DNA of 64,000 nucleotides from Akkermansia muciniphila (GCA_943333275.1 CALQSQ010000007.1:1-64000), one strand, 5' to 3'; positions 19,903 to 31,546 are shown, counted from the stretch's first letter. Notes: generated by a model not told the origin, from the sequence alone. Numbers and translations: made by a program.

Positions 19903-20025
19903 AGCTAACTTTCGCAGGAAAATCGGCCACGGCTCCCCTCGGGATGTCCCGGCTTTTCGTGTTGGATCTTTACACTTTGGGAAACTGGCTTATGGCGTTG
20001 CGATACGATTTCTGCCTGCTGATCC

Positions 20026-21174
20026 ATGTCCCTTCCCGCTGTCACCAAGTTTTTCCGTCATCATGCTCCCTTTGTGCTGCGCACGGAGGAATCGCTGCCC
20101 GAATTTACCCTTGCGTATGAGACCTACGGCACGCTGAACGAGGATGCGAGCAATGCCATTTTGCTCTTCCATGCGTTGACCGGCAGCCAGCATGCTGCCG
20201 GATTGAACACATCTGTGGCGGGGGTGGGGGATCGCTGGACCAGTGAGTGCCATGTGGGCTGGTGGGATCTGTTTATCGGTCCGCGGCGCGCTTTGGACAC
20301 GGATAAGTATTTCGTGATTTGCGCCAATTTTCTCGGCGGCTGTTATGGCAGCACCGGGCCCAGCTCGATCAATCCGCTCACTGGAAAAACCTATGGAGGG
20401 AAATTTCCCACCCTGAGGTTCGCCGACATCGTGGATGCGCAGCTTTTGCTGGTGGATCATCTTGGCATTACCAAGCTTCACGCCGTGGTGGGATCGTCGG
20501 TGGGCGGCATCATGGCACTCAGCCTGGCCACGCGATATCCGGATCGGGTGAAAAACATTATCAGTATCGGCAGCGGCTACCAGACGGCCATGCCGCAGAG
20601 GATCCTGAATTTCGAGCAAATCTTTGCCATCGAATCCGATCCCAATTTCAATTCGGGAAATTACCCTGCGGATGCGCCCCCGGATCAGGGCTTGGCGCTG
20701 GCGCGGATGATCGGCCACAAGACCTTTGTCTCCCTGCACACGCTGGAACAGCGCGCCCAGAGTCAGATTCGCAATCAGGAGGACAACCTTTCCTGGTATG
20801 AACTGCGCAATGGGGTGGAGAGCTACATGCTGCATCAGGGGCGGAAATTCGTAAAACGCTTCGATGCCAACACCTACCTACGCATTCTCGATGCCTGGCA
20901 GTGGTTCGATCTCCTCCGCGAGGCCGAAGTGGAAAGTCATGAGGAGTTGTTCATTCGCTGCCGCGACCAACGCTACCTCATTTTCAGCATCGACAGTGAT
21001 GTCTGTTTCTACCCCGCCGAACAGGCCGCCCTGGAGAAAATTCTGACCGACAACCAGGTTCCTAACACCCATATCACCGTCCATTCCGAGAAAGGGCATG
21101 ACTCCTTTCTGCTGGAGCCGCTGCTCTTCTACCCCCACCTCGCCTACGCGTTGGAAGGCGGGTGGGGGTTCTGA
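20026..21174 (+). CDS. metX: Homoserine O-acetyltransferase (MetX-type alpha/beta hydrolase)
   Basis: 'LAYETYGTLNEDASNAILLFHALTGSQHAAG', 'GCYGSTGPSSINPLTGKTYGGKFP', 'AVVGSSVGGIMALSLATRYPDRV', 'SEKGHDSFLLEP'. Confidence 0.93.
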   Translation: MSLPAVTKFFRHHAPFVLRTEESLPEFTLAYETYGTLNEDASNAILLFHALTGSQHAAGLNTSVAGVGDRWTSECHVGWWDLFIGPRRALDTDKYFVICANFLGGCYGSTGPSSINPLTGKTYGGKFPTLRFADIVDAQLLLVDHLGITKLHAVVGSSVGGIMALSLATRYPDRVKNIISIGSGYQTAMPQRILNFEQIFAIESDPNFNSGNYPADAPPDQGLALARMIGHKTFVSLHTLEQRAQSQIRNQEDNLSWYELRNGVESYMLHQGRKFVKRFDANTYLRILDAWQWFDLLREAEVESHEELFIRCRDQRYLIFSIDSDVCFYPAEQAALEKILTDNQVPNTHITVHSEKGHDSFLLEPLLFYPHLAYALEGGWGF

Positions 21175-21195
21175 AGGCCGGTCGTCTGCGCCGGA

Positions 21196-23424
21196 TTACG
21201 GTGAGGTGGACCGGACGATTTGGTAGAATTTCTTTTCGGGGGAGGCGGCGTTGTCCGTGTAGCTACCGATCGTGTCGTACGTGATGGCCAGCGGGGCGAC
21301 GTCAGTCCATCCCTGAAGGGTTGTGGAAGTGCGGACCTTGTAATACATGCCGCGGATCGTATTCCAAGTGACCTTCACGCTGTTAGGACCGAGGATGGTG
21401 ATGTTTGGGGTGAAGATTTCATCGTCGACAGTGCCAGTCCAATATTTCTCAGCGAGAGTGAAGGCAGAGATACCGACTTGGGAGCCGATGATCCGGCCAT
21501 GGTAGTCGTCTTCGCTTACATGGATGCCGCCCCAGCGGCGCGACTGGCCAGCCTGATCCGCGGCATCGTAGTAGGTGCACCATTGGAGGTCGATATTGGT
21601 GCTGGGACCTAGATCAATCTGCATGGAATTGGCGGCATAGGTGTGATGGGCAAAACCCCCTGGGAAATAAGGGCTGCCGGTGAGCAGGGTGAGTGCTTCA
21701 GCCGAAGCGCGAGAGAAGGTGCTGTGGCCGGAGATGTAACCAGGGAAGGCCGGGGTATTGAAGGTCTTGCGCTGGAAGGGAACCCAGTCCTTGGCAAGCA
21801 TCCAAGTCACGTGGCTCTGATGGGTGGCGATGGATGGGGCCGGTAGGTTGTTCATGTGCTCTGCGGGCCAGGATTTGACGACCACTTCACCATCGTGGTA
21901 GAGGCCCGGATCGTATTGGTTGGTATACATGTTCCAGATTTGCTCATGCCTTTCTCCGACCGCGTAAGTGGCCGGGGTGACGACCTCCACGACTCCGGAT
22001 TCCAGCGGCAGACCCTCGGGGTGATAGGAGGGACCCATTGGATCCGAGGATTGACCCCGTGCTCCCATATAACGGATCAGCGTGATCGGGCGGGGGCCGG
22101 AGTAATAACGTTTCAGTGCCCAGGCGGCACAGGCGGCGTCGTGCGTGGAAGCGGCGACGCTGAAATAGGTCTTAATGTCCCATTCCAGATCGTTCACCGT
22201 AGCGCCAACACCGCGCAGTTTTTTGGGACACAGGGGATTGTCGGCGACCTGATTGGCGAGCACGTGCCAGTGACCCGGAGGGGTTTCGGAATTGGGTCCA
22301 TCCGCCCAGAACTCTGCGAGAACCCGGACAAAGTCACCTCGGGCGACTAGATTTGGTGAATAGGCGGGGCCGCCGGGCACCGGATTGGAGGCGCGGCCAG
22401 TGCCGCTGTCGGAACCGAGGGGGTTGTTGCCAAAAGAGAGCGGGGAAATATCCACGGTGTCGGTGTCGTTGAGCTGGCTGCTGGCCCGGATGACGCCCAG
22501 AACCTGCGCCTTGAAGGCGGCATCGGTGGGGCTTACGTTGGCGCCGACGGTGATTTTGGAGGGGCCGCCGAATGGATCAACCCAGGGTTTGAGGGGGTCG
22601 GTTCTGGAGAGACTGAACGGAGTAGTGCGCAAGGATTGCACGCCGACGAAAGTTTGAATTCCACCTGGTGTTGGAATCCCATTTTGTGAAACAGAGGCGG
22701 AAAGGGCCAGTGGCTGCCACAAATTAGGATTGGTATCGGTGGTATATCCCAAAGAAATGAGAGGCAATCCAAGGCCAAGTGGCATGTTGGACCGACTGGG
22801 GTTTTCCCCATTGTTGCCGAGCACGCTCATGGCCAGTGCTGTGGCCATGTTTCCGTTGACCCCCGTCGTATAGGCCTGGGGGTAGTTGGTGATGCTAAAG
22901 CCATCACTGGCACCCCAGGTGAGGATGGCCTGGCCGATGCGGCGTCCCACTTCCATGGGGGTGGTGCCGGCAGTCACTGCACCCTGACCATTGGTATCGG
23001 CTCCTGCCCCGTAGAGCGCGATAATTTTCGCATCGAAGCTGGCAAGGGATGTGGCAAATCCCGCGGCGGGGGAGGCAAATCGAGCCCGCAATACACGGTA
23101 GGCGGCGAAACTGACGGCCTCAGCGCGGGCGGCTTCTAGATCCACTGGCAGCGGGGTGATCTTTTCGTTGTAGGCGTACCCCAACGGAACAGGATCGTAC
23201 GCAGCCCAGGCGTCATACATGGCGACGGCGGTGTGGAAGAGGTTGCGCGCATGTGCGGGAGGATTGGGCACGTTGCGGCGGATGGCTGCAAGCATAAGTT
23301 CGTTCCATTCACGCGCTGCGGAGGGAGTGGCCTCTGCAGTAGTGGTGGCCAGGGCCAAGGCAACGATGGGGAGCCAGCGGCGGAGGGAGTGGATTTTTGC
23401 AAGGTTCATTTTCATAATAGGCAT
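21196..23424 (-). CDS. Secreted vanadium-dependent haloperoxidase / PAP2-superfamily protein
   Basis: 'KRYYSGPRPITLIRYMG', 'PGYISGHSTFSRASAEALTLLTG', 'RRWGGIHVSEDDYHGRIIGSQVG'; signal peptide from MPIMKMNLAK (start about 23424). Confidence 0.82.
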   Translation of the reverse strand: MPIMKMNLAKIHSLRRWLPIVALALATTTAEATPSAAREWNELMLAAIRRNVPNPPAHARNLFHTAVAMYDAWAAYDPVPLGYAYNEKITPLPVDLEAARAEAVSFAAYRVLRARFASPAAGFATSLASFDAKIIALYGAGADTNGQGAVTAGTTPMEVGRRIGQAILTWGASDGFSITNYPQAYTTGVNGNMATALAMSVLGNNGENPSRSNMPLGLGLPLISLGYTTDTNPNLWQPLALSASVSQNGIPTPGGIQTFVGVQSLRTTPFSLSRTDPLKPWVDPFGGPSKITVGANVSPTDAAFKAQVLGVIRASSQLNDTDTVDISPLSFGNNPLGSDSGTGRASNPVPGGPAYSPNLVARGDFVRVLAEFWADGPNSETPPGHWHVLANQVADNPLCPKKLRGVGATVNDLEWDIKTYFSVAASTHDAACAAWALKRYYSGPRPITLIRYMGARGQSSDPMGPSYHPEGLPLESGVVEVVTPATYAVGERHEQIWNMYTNQYDPGLYHDGEVVVKSWPAEHMNNLPAPSIATHQSHVTWMLAKDWVPFQRKTFNTPAFPGYISGHSTFSRASAEALTLLTGSPYFPGGFAHHTYAANSMQIDLGPSTNIDLQWCTYYDAADQAGQSRRWGGIHVSEDDYHGRIIGSQVGISAFTLAEKYWTGTVDDEIFTPNITILGPNSVKVTWNTIRGMYYKVRTSTTLQGWTDVAPLAITYDTIGSYTDNAASPEKKFYQIVRSTSP

Positions 23425-23722
23425 GGGGTGGATTCGGGGCGAAAGCACCGTTACTGGTAAGAGCAGAGTACTTCTGCTGCCGTTATAGATTTCCACTGCT
23501 GCATTGCACGCTTCCTTCCGTGAATTACCCAGTTCACTCTGCAAAAGGGTGATTATCAAGGATGGAAGGCCAAAACACTCCCAGAAACCGCTCAGTTGTG
23601 GTTTTGGGAATTTATTATGGAAACTATTATCCGCTCCGTGAATTTAACGCAATTTTAGCATTTCGTCAAACAGGGGGAACCTTGCCCGGCAATCCGCGGC
23701 ACTGGCTGTGCCGCGTCGCGGA

Positions 23723-26278
23723 TTATCCTGAATTCTGGATGTCGAATTTCAACTTTCCGTCCTTGAGGTCTGCCTTGATCGTGGCTCCCTCAGGCAGGTT
23801 TCCGCTGAGGAGATGCTGGCTCAGGGGATCGAGCAGGTGCTTTTGTAGCGAACGCTTCAAAGGCCGGGCCCCGAAAACCGGGTCGTAGCCTTCATCGGCC
23901 AGAAAGCGGATGGCCTCGTCGCTGAGTTGGAGGTGGTAATGCTGCTGGGCAAGTCGGTCGACAATTTTCAGCAATTGGATCTTCACGATGCCGTCGAGTT
24001 CGCTGGCCTGGAGACGGTCGAAGATGACGATCTCATCGATGCGATTGAGGAATTCCGGGCGGAAGAATTGCTTGAGGGATTCGCGCACCATGGCTTCGCG
24101 CTGTTCGGGATTGGATTCATCCTGAATGGCGGCACTGCCGAGGTTGCTGGTCATGATGATGACCGTGTTGGTGAAATCCACGGTGCGGCCCTGGCCATCG
24201 GTGATGCGGCCATCATCGAGCACCTGCAGCAGGGAGTTGAAAACATCCGGGTGGGCTTTTTCCACTTCGTCAAAGAGGACGACGCTGTAGGGCTTGCGGC
24301 GCACGGCTTCCGTTAGCTGGCCGCCCTCATCGTAGCCCACGTAGCCGGGAGGTGCCCCGATCAGACGGCTCACGCTGTGTTTCTCCATGTATTCGGACAT
24401 GTCGATGCGCGTCATGGCGGCTTCATCATCAAAGAGAAATTCCGCGAGGGCCTTGCTGAGTTCGGTTTTGCCAACACCGGTTGGACCAAGGAAAAGGAAG
24501 CTGCCGATGGGGCGGCTGGCCTCCTGCAGGCCGGCGCGGGCGCGGCGCACGGCATTGGAGACCGCATGGATGGCGGCGGTCTGTCCGATGACCCTTTCGC
24601 CGAGCCGGGCCTCCATCTTCAACAACTTGGCACGTTCGCCCTCCTGCAATCGTGACACGGGAATGCCCGTCCAGGCTGCGACCACCTTGGCAATATCCTC
24701 CTCGGTGACTTCCTCCCGCAGCAATGCGGGCACGGCCTGACTGGCTTCCACGAGTTGGCGTTCGAGTTCCGGCAGCGTGCCATATTGAATCTCCCCCGCC
24801 CTGGCAAAATCCCCGGCGCGCTGGGCCTGTTCCAGCGCGGTGCGTTGTTGCTCCAATTCGGTCTTGATCTTGCGGGTCTTGGTGACCACGGCCTTTTCGG
24901 ACTGCCACTGGCCTTTGAGTGCGGTGCTGCGTTCGCGCAGTTCGGAAATTTCCTTTTCCAGCTTCGCGGTGCGCTCCTTGCTGGCGGCGTCGGTTTCCTT
25001 TTTCAAGGCCAGCCGTTCCATTTCAGCCTGCATGATGGATCGCTCCAGCACATCGATTTCCGTGGGCATGGATTCGATTTCAATTTTCAAACGGCTGGCA
25101 GCCTCGTCCATGAGGTCCACCGCCTTGTCGGGGAGGAAACGCTCTGTGATATAGCGATTGGAAAGGGTTGCGGCCGCGATGAGGGCGCTGTCCTTGATGC
25201 GCACGCCGTGGTGGACTTCGTAACGTTCCTTGAGTCCGCGGAGAATGGCGATGGTGTCCTCCACGCTGGGTTCATCAATCTGCACGGGCTGGAAACGACG
25301 CTCCAAGGCCGCATCCTTCTCGATGTATTTGCGATACTCGTTGAGCGTGGTGGCGCCGATGCAGCGCAGTTCACCTCGGGCCAGCTGTGGCTTGAGCAGA
25401 TTGGAGGCATCCACCGCGCCTTCGCTGGCACCGGCGCCGACGATGGTGTGCAGTTCGTCAATAAACAAAATGATCTGTCCCTCGCTGGAAGTGACCTCCT
25501 TCAGAAAGGCCTTGAGCCGTTCTTCAAATTCCCCGCGATATTTTGCTCCAGCGAGCATGCCGCCAAGGTCCATGGAAATCAGCCTTTTGCCTAGCAGGGA
25601 TTCCGGCACATCGCCCGCGACGATTCGGCGTGCCAGTCCTTCGGCGATGGCGGTCTTGCCGACGCCGGGTTCGCCGATGAGCACCGGGTTGTTTTTGCTG
25701 CGACGGCTCAGCACCTGCATGACCCGGCGGATTTCGTCATCGCGACCGATCACCGGGTCGATTTTCCCGGCCTTGGCGCGGGCCGTGAGATCGGTGCCGT
25801 ATTTTTCAAGCGTCTGGTATTTTCCCTCAGGATCGGCATCGGTGACTTTTTGCGCACCGCGGATTTTTTTCAGCGCGGCGAGTAGCGAGGCGTGGGTGAC
25901 ATGGAGGGATTTTAAAATGGGATCGAGATCCGTGCGCGTCTTGGGAAGGGCCAGCAACACGTGCTCCACACTGACATAACTGTCCTGCAGGGCGGTGCGT
26001 TCCATGTCGGCATTCGCAAGCAGCTCGCGGAAATCCGAGGAAAGTGCCTGCCCTCCGGTTGCGCCGGAGAGTTTCGGCTGGCGTGCCAGATGCGCGGTGA
26101 TTTGCGAGGCCAGATCCGGCTGCGGCAGCAGGCTCACGGCCAGGCCACCCTCCTGTTGCAGCAGCGCCAGCAGCAGGTGGGAGGGTTTCATTTCCGAATG
26201 CTGCCACTGGATGGCCAGCGTCTGAGTGACGGCGAGAGCTTCCTGGAGTTTGGTGGTGAATTTTTCTTGGGAGATCAT
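23723..26278 (-). CDS. clpB: ATP-dependent chaperone ClpB
   Basis: Two AAA+ Walker A motifs '[15 protein letters not shown]' and '[19 protein letters not shown]', middle coiled coil, '[45 protein letters not shown]'; start [11 protein letters not shown]. Confidence 0.96.
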   Translation of the reverse strand: MISQEKFTTKLQEALAVTQTLAIQWQHSEMKPSHLLLALLQQEGGLAVSLLPQPDLASQITAHLARQPKLSGATGGQALSSDFRELLANADMERTALQDSYVSVEHVLLALPKTRTDLDPILKSLHVTHASLLAALKKIRGAQKVTDADPEGKYQTLEKYGTDLTARAKAGKIDPVIGRDDEIRRVMQVLSRRSKNNPVLIGEPGVGKTAIAEGLARRIVAGDVPESLLGKRLISMDLGGMLAGAKYRGEFEERLKAFLKEVTSSEGQIILFIDELHTIVGAGASEGAVDASNLLKPQLARGELRCIGATTLNEYRKYIEKDAALERRFQPVQIDEPSVEDTIAILRGLKERYEVHHGVRIKDSALIAAATLSNRYITERFLPDKAVDLMDEAASRLKIEIESMPTEIDVLERSIMQAEMERLALKKETDAASKERTAKLEKEISELRERSTALKGQWQSEKAVVTKTRKIKTELEQQRTALEQAQRAGDFARAGEIQYGTLPELERQLVEASQAVPALLREEVTEEDIAKVVAAWTGIPVSRLQEGERAKLLKMEARLGERVIGQTAAIHAVSNAVRRARAGLQEASRPIGSFLFLGPTGVGKTELSKALAEFLFDDEAAMTRIDMSEYMEKHSVSRLIGAPPGYVGYDEGGQLTEAVRRKPYSVVLFDEVEKAHPDVFNSLLQVLDDGRITDGQGRTVDFTNTVIIMTSNLGSAAIQDESNPEQREAMVRESLKQFFRPEFLNRIDEIVIFDRLQASELDGIVKIQLLKIVDRLAQQHYHLQLSDEAIRFLADEGYDPVFGARPLKRSLQKHLLDPLSQHLLSGNLPEGATIKADLKDGKLKFDIQNSG

Positions 26279-26455
26279 GGCAGGGTTATGAGCAGGAAGT
26301 GAGCAAATGCGTTTTCTCCGTAAACTGGCGGCATACCAGTCCAAGTCGCGCCAATTTTACGCTATTTCGTGTGACAGATTTGCGCCAAATGTGCCAAATC
26401 AGGCCCGCTAAAACCTAGCATGCCGGACTGGCGGCGACGGAATCGCCTGTGATGT

Positions 26456-29400
26456 TCAGGGGATGGCCCGGCGCACGCGATAGAAGTATTTATCGGCCGG
26501 CGGAGGGGCGAGCGGGAGGATGATCTCCCTGATAAAGCCGGTGCCGGTGAACGTGCCATTGGGGACTTCGGTCCAAATATCGAGATCCGGCGAGGATTCA
26601 ACCGTGCAGTTTTCTCCGAGCACGGTGGGGACGCAGATGGCAATGTTATTGCCGCGGATTTCCAGACAGGGGGCCAGTGTTGGAATGATGGTGCCGTCAC
26701 CGCCAACCGTGAACTGGCGCGGACGGACGACGCTGGAGCGCTGGCCACCGGGGCCGGAGGCGACCACGGAGATGGTGTAGGCACCGGGCGGCAGGATCGG
26801 AAGCTGGACGGAGCCCTGGCCACCGTTGCCCGGGGTCTGGCCCATCACCAGGCCGTTGACGATAAAGGCGAATTGCGTTGCGGGCTCGGCAGATTTCGTC
26901 CGCGCGGTGGCGCGGATTGGCTGGCCGACGTTGAAGAAGGCATAGTTGGCAGGTTCCACGAGCGCAACGTCCGGACTGACGATGTAAGTGGTTTCGCAGG
27001 TGGTGGAATGCCCGGCGGCATCGGCCACGACAATCGTGATGATGTGCGTTCCAGTGCCCACGGCCGTGCCGGCGGCTGGCGATTGGGTTGCTACCAGTAG
27101 GGTTGCTGGAGTGCAATCATCGGTCGCCTGGAGATTTCCAAGGAAATTAGGCACCACTCCCTGCCAGCCGACGACGGTGATACCCGGGGGGCAGACGAAC
27201 TTGGGCGCGTCCTGGTCTCCGACTTTCACTTTGGCCTCGCAAATGGCCACCCACGAGCCGCCGACCTGGGCACAAAGGGTGATGAGGTGATTTCCGATGG
27301 GGAAATTTTGCGTGAGGGTGGTGGTGCCGACGGTGGGCGGGCCGGAGGCTGCGATGGTGGCATTGCTGAGGATCGTGGTGCCTTCCTTCCAACGAACATT
27401 GATCGGGCCGCCATCGGAATCCGAAAGCATGGCGCTGAGGGTGACGGTGCTGGTGGTGGCACCTTTATCGGGGCAGACTGCGACAGAGTCGGGACACTTG
27501 ATGGCTGTGGGTGGGTGATCCTCATCGGAGCAGGGATCGTCATGCCCTTCACAGCAGGTGAGGGTGATGTCCTTGAGGATCGGCGATTCGGTGGAGCATG
27601 GGGCACCAATGAAGCGCACCCGGATCTCCACCCAGCGGCCCGTGATCCCCTTGTTACAGAATTTCTGGCCATTGGCGACGGTGATGAACGGATGCGTGGG
27701 CAGGAGGGGTTGCTGGTCATCGGCGCGGATTTCGACGATAAGCTGGTTGCTGGCGCTGAGGTTGGAACCGGTCCAGGTCAGGGTTCCCCAGTCCAGTCCA
27801 TCGCAGCCACCGTCATGGAGCACCGACCACGAACCTTCGCGGCAGGTGGAGCCCAGGGCTACGAAACCGGTCATGTCGCTGTAGTTGTAGGGGCTGGCAT
27901 TGAGACCGGTAGGGTGGGTTCCTGACGAGCCGAGGTCGATCGTTTTGTCCACGGTGGCGGATCCGGAATTGATCCGGTGGGCGGAATTCCCACCCAAGTC
28001 GGCCGCCCAGATGTGGCCGTTGCTGTCCACCGCCACTCCACGGACATGGATGGATCCGGGGCTGACAGGGTTTGGGGAAACCGGGATGGTGACAGGAGGC
28101 TGCACGGTGTGGCCGGTGCAGAGCGGGCTGTTGGGGGAGAGGTGGTAGACTTGCGTTCCATTGGCTGCCCACACATTGCCCGTGCCATCCACACAAATGC
28201 CGGTGGCCCCGCCCTGGGTCGGGTAGTCGAAAAGAATATTTCCACTGGTATCAAATTCGATGATGCCGCTGGCGACGGTATTCCAGCTGCTGTCATAGGA
28301 TACTGCGCCCGCCCCAAATACGTGACAGCAGCGTGGATCAATGCCAAGTCCGTAAACGTAGGTGTAGGGTGAGTTCTGCACCGGGAGGGAGACGAGGGTG
28401 CTCGAATTGACCCGCATGAGCTGCGAACCGCCCCAGAGGACGCCGAAACCATCCAGCAATCCTCCGTAACCACCAGCACCGACGTTGAAATAGGTTCCGC
28501 CGATCAGATTTCCGGTCACTCCGTCCACGGCTTGGAAATCCTGGTCGTTCAAGCCGCCGGTCCAGAGGTTGTTGTTGCAGTCCACGGCCAGGAAGCGTGT
28601 GCCGCCGCCAGGAACGCGGGTGTAGATGGTGATGCACTCATCCTCGGCGGTTTGCACTCCGCCATCGGTGTCCACTCCGCCGGCGTTGTTCCAGGGCAGG
28701 ATGTGGCCAAGCCCGCGCGAAGTCTTGATGTAGCCGTCGCCGTCGCGGTCGGTGCAGGTGCTATAGGTGAAGGGTGGCTTGAGGTAGCTGCCAAGTGGGT
28801 TGGGGGTGAAATTTCCCGCCACAACATCCCCGCGGGTGCCGCCGAGCACAATGCCGATGCGCACCACGGAGCCATAGGAATCCGCGGGACCGCTGGGTGG
28901 CGTGCCGTCGAGTTTTTCATACGATGCGCGATTGCCCACCCAGACGTTGCCGTATTTATCCACAGTGGTTCGGGAGGGGTCGCGCCCGCTGGTTCCAGGT
29001 GCGAAACTATCCGGAGAGGACCAGTATTCACCCATGACAGCCGCTGGTGAATTCGGACCATTGATGTCGATGCGCACCACGGTGCCGCGCGCCGAGCAGG
29101 GAATGCAGACAAAGGGCAGGGGTTTGGTGATGGGATTGAGTTGGAGTTGGTCGTGATTGGGATTGTGATTGAGGTTGATCACAGTGCCGAGGTCGAAATC
29201 GGCATCCAGCGTCCACGTCTTGGGAATGCAGGGGCAATGCACTTCGACGCATCCGGTGACTGAGCAGCATTTCTGGAAGTTTGCCGAGTGACCGGAAATG
29301 ATCATGCAGATTTTCTTGCACGCGGGATCGACCGTGACGGGCTGACAGAACGACCCCGTCTGCCCCGTCGCGAGTGCCGGAAACACCGGAACGATGAACG

Positions 29401-31285
29401 GCTGGATGCAGCCCTGATATCCTGCGGCGGGAACGACGAAGATCCAGCTGACGGAATTGGGAGCAAGATTGGTGTAGTTGAAACAAAGTGTCCATCCCGT
29501 GGGGCTGGCCGGATCGGGGTGCAGACACAGGTTCGTGACTTCAGCGCAGCATTCATCAAGTTCCACGCAATGGACGATTTCGCAGCATTGATCCAGCACC
29601 GGCGAGTGGAAGATCATTCGCATGCAGGCGTGATCGGGGGCGGGCTGCGAGGTGGGAGTCGGTGTCACGGTGATATTCGTGGCATTCCCCGGCAGCAGTG
29701 GTGTGGGCAGCGTGTAAATCGGCCCGGGAGTGACCGTAAAGCCCGGAGTCTGCAGGAACGTGATATGGCTGATGGTCCAGGGCATCGTGTTCACGACCTG
29801 GAACGTCCACTGGGAGGCGGTGCCGACTTGTGGTGCCGGCAGCGGCTGGCAATGCACCGAGACGTCACAAATCTGCACGCACTCACAACACTGCCGGTTG
29901 ATGACGACATCCCCCTGCTGGGATTTGTCATCGCCCGCGTTGAAAATGCCGTTGAAATCAATGAGGTAACTGCTCGAGGTAATGGTGGCGAGTGAGTTCC
30001 CTGCACTGGGGATGTAGGTCATGCCGTAAATGAGCTGGCCGTTGGGCGGTTGCATGTAATCGCCAGTGGCCCAGACGTCGCTGTCGCAGGTATAGTCCAC
30101 GCCACCTGCCGAGGAATCCGGTGCGGCGGCGCCACCGATTCTAAATTCCTTCGTGTTCGGCTGCCATGTGCCCGTGCTCAGATTTAAATCGAATTCCAGA
30201 ACGCGCGACTGGTGCGCGAAGAAGGGCACCGTCCGCTCAGCCACCAGCATGCGTCCGCCGTCGGTAAAAGTAATGTCGCTCACGGGCGAGGAGAAACTCA
30301 TCAGGGTGCCGGCACCAGCCGAACCGGCCAGCGTGTTGAAGAATGCCGGGAGGGTGATTTCCAGTCTTGCCGTGCCAGCGTCCGGCAGGCCGCCTGCATC
30401 GAAACCAGCGGACCAAATTTCATTGGAGACGGTGGTGGAGGGATTCGCGCGATCCTCATTCCACACCCCATAGTAGAGGCGGTTGTCGAAGACATTCAGT
30501 CCCCAGACGCGGCGACCGAGGGCGGTCAGATTTCCCTTGATCCCATCGTCCAGAATCGGCGCGAGTGGGGATACGTTCGGACGGGCATTTTTTCCGTGAT
30601 CGTAAGGCACTGAACTGAGCCAGGCGCCCGTCATGTCCAGGCGGTAAATGAGACCGTCCTCAAAATTGGAGACGAAGAACTGATTGCGTTTGCGGTCGAA
30701 ACAAATATTTCCCAGCGCGGGAGCCCGGCCATTCGAGTTGAAAGCATTCGGCAGAACGGCGAAGGTGGAAATGGCTCCGGTGATGCCATCGAGTTTGTAA
30801 ACAGCTCCTGGTCCGCCTGCAGCGTAATTCGTGGGGGCGGGGGAGTTCATTCCATAAATGGAGGTCGCGCTCACATAGATGTTTGGCTTGGCCGCACGGT
30901 CGAGCGTGATGCCGAAGACCTGGCCGAGATTGGCGGCATTCCAGACATTCGCAGCTCCGCCATATTCATTGTGATACATGGGGGCGGCCCAGTTGGTATT
31001 CAGCACCGCACCGTTGCCTGCGGGGTTGCGTACATCAATAATCCCCACCACGAATCCAGCGGCGTTCACTCCTGTGGCGTTCTGACCGGAGTAGCAGGTA
31101 ACCACCGATTCCCCGCAATCGACCGGGAGCAAGTTGGGCGGGCCACCGGCAACCTGGGACTGTGCCTGCGGAACGAGGATCAAACCCACGGCAACGCTCA
31201 GGTTCCTGAATAATCCTAGGCGGGGCCGATTTCGCTGAGAGGTTGTTCCAATAGCGAGGAGAGCGGATTGCGCGGGTGTTTTCAT
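26456..31285 (-). CDS. Very large secreted protein with beta-propeller-like repeats, Cys-rich modules and HYR/Ig-like domains
   Basis: About 1600 aa; signal region from MKTPAQSALLA; 'GICVDGTGNVWAANGTQVYHLSP', 'GVAVDSNGHIWAADLGGNSAHRI'; HYR-like 'DQDAPKFVCPPGITVVGWQG...ATDDCTPATLLVATQSPAAGTAVGTGTHIITIVVADAAGHSTTC'. Confidence 0.8.
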   Translation of the reverse strand: MKTPAQSALLAIGTTSQRNRPRLGLFRNLSVAVGLILVPQAQSQVAGGPPNLLPVDCGESVVTCYSGQNATGVNAAGFVVGIIDVRNPAGNGAVLNTNWAAPMYHNEYGGAANVWNAANLGQVFGITLDRAAKPNIYVSATSIYGMNSPAPTNYAAGGPGAVYKLDGITGAISTFAVLPNAFNSNGRAPALGNICFDRKRNQFFVSNFEDGLIYRLDMTGAWLSSVPYDHGKNARPNVSPLAPILDDGIKGNLTALGRRVWGLNVFDNRLYYGVWNEDRANPSTTVSNEIWSAGFDAGGLPDAGTARLEITLPAFFNTLAGSAGAGTLMSFSSPVSDITFTDGGRMLVAERTVPFFAHQSRVLEFDLNLSTGTWQPNTKEFRIGGAAAPDSSAGGVDYTCDSDVWATGDYMQPPNGQLIYGMTYIPSAGNSLATITSSSYLIDFNGIFNAGDDKSQQGDVVINRQCCECVQICDVSVHCQPLPAPQVGTASQWTFQVVNTMPWTISHITFLQTPGFTVTPGPIYTLPTPLLPGNATNITVTPTPTSQPAPDHACMRMIFHSPVLDQCCEIVHCVELDECCAEVTNLCLHPDPASPTGWTLCFNYTNLAPNSVSWIFVVPAAGYQGCIQPFIVPVFPALATGQTGSFCQPVTVDPACKKICMIISGHSANFQKCCSVTGCVEVHCPCIPKTWTLDADFDLGTVINLNHNPNHDQLQLNPITKPLPFVCIPCSARGTVVRIDINGPNSPAAVMGEYWSSPDSFAPGTSGRDPSRTTVDKYGNVWVGNRASYEKLDGTPPSGPADSYGSVVRIGIVLGGTRGDVVAGNFTPNPLGSYLKPPFTYSTCTDRDGDGYIKTSRGLGHILPWNNAGGVDTDGGVQTAEDECITIYTRVPGGGTRFLAVDCNNNLWTGGLNDQDFQAVDGVTGNLIGGTYFNVGAGGYGGLLDGFGVLWGGSQLMRVNSSTLVSLPVQNSPYTYVYGLGIDPRCCHVFGAGAVSYDSSWNTVASGIIEFDTSGNILFDYPTQGGATGICVDGTGNVWAANGTQVYHLSPNSPLCTGHTVQPPVTIPVSPNPVSPGSIHVRGVAVDSNGHIWAADLGGNSAHRINSGSATVDKTIDLGSSGTHPTGLNASPYNYSDMTGFVALGSTCREGSWSVLHDGGCDGLDWGTLTWTGSNLSASNQLIVEIRADDQQPLLPTHPFITVANGQKFCNKGITGRWVEIRVRFIGAPCSTESPILKDITLTCCEGHDDPCSDEDHPPTAIKCPDSVAVCPDKGATTSTVTLSAMLSDSDGGPINVRWKEGTTILSNATIAASGPPTVGTTTLTQNFPIGNHLITLCAQVGGSWVAICEAKVKVGDQDAPKFVCPPGITVVGWQGVVPNFLGNLQATDDCTPATLLVATQSPAAGTAVGTGTHIITIVVADAAGHSTTCETTYIVSPDVALVEPANYAFFNVGQPIRATARTKSAEPATQFAFIVNGLVMGQTPGNGGQGSVQLPILPPGAYTISVVASGPGGQRSSVVRPRQFTVGGDGTIIPTLAPCLEIRGNNIAICVPTVLGENCTVESSPDLDIWTEVPNGTFTGTGFIREIILPLAPPPADKYFYRVRRAIP

Positions 31286-31546
31286 CTGATTTGGATCTCG
31301 GTTAGGATTCGGTGGTGGCTTCCGCAGCCTCGATGGCGTTGGATGGATGGCCCCCCCCCTCATGGGAGCGGTGAATCGGGAGTATGCCTAAAAATGGGGG
31401 TTTTGGTCAAGGGTAAATTAGGACATCCCTGGAGAAGCGATTTTCCGTCTGCGCCAACAGAACGAGGGGGGCGATTTTTTTACTTTGATTTAAATAGATG
31501 AGTGAATGACCGTGGCTGGCAAAACGATGGATAGGACTCAATACCC

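Noticed and set aside
23689-23724. Hairpin aatccgcggcac-tggct-gtgccgc(gtc)gcggatt at the clpB stop codon
   Set aside because: Imperfect stem with a bulge and no poly-T on either strand; could be a weak terminator but not supported enough to list.
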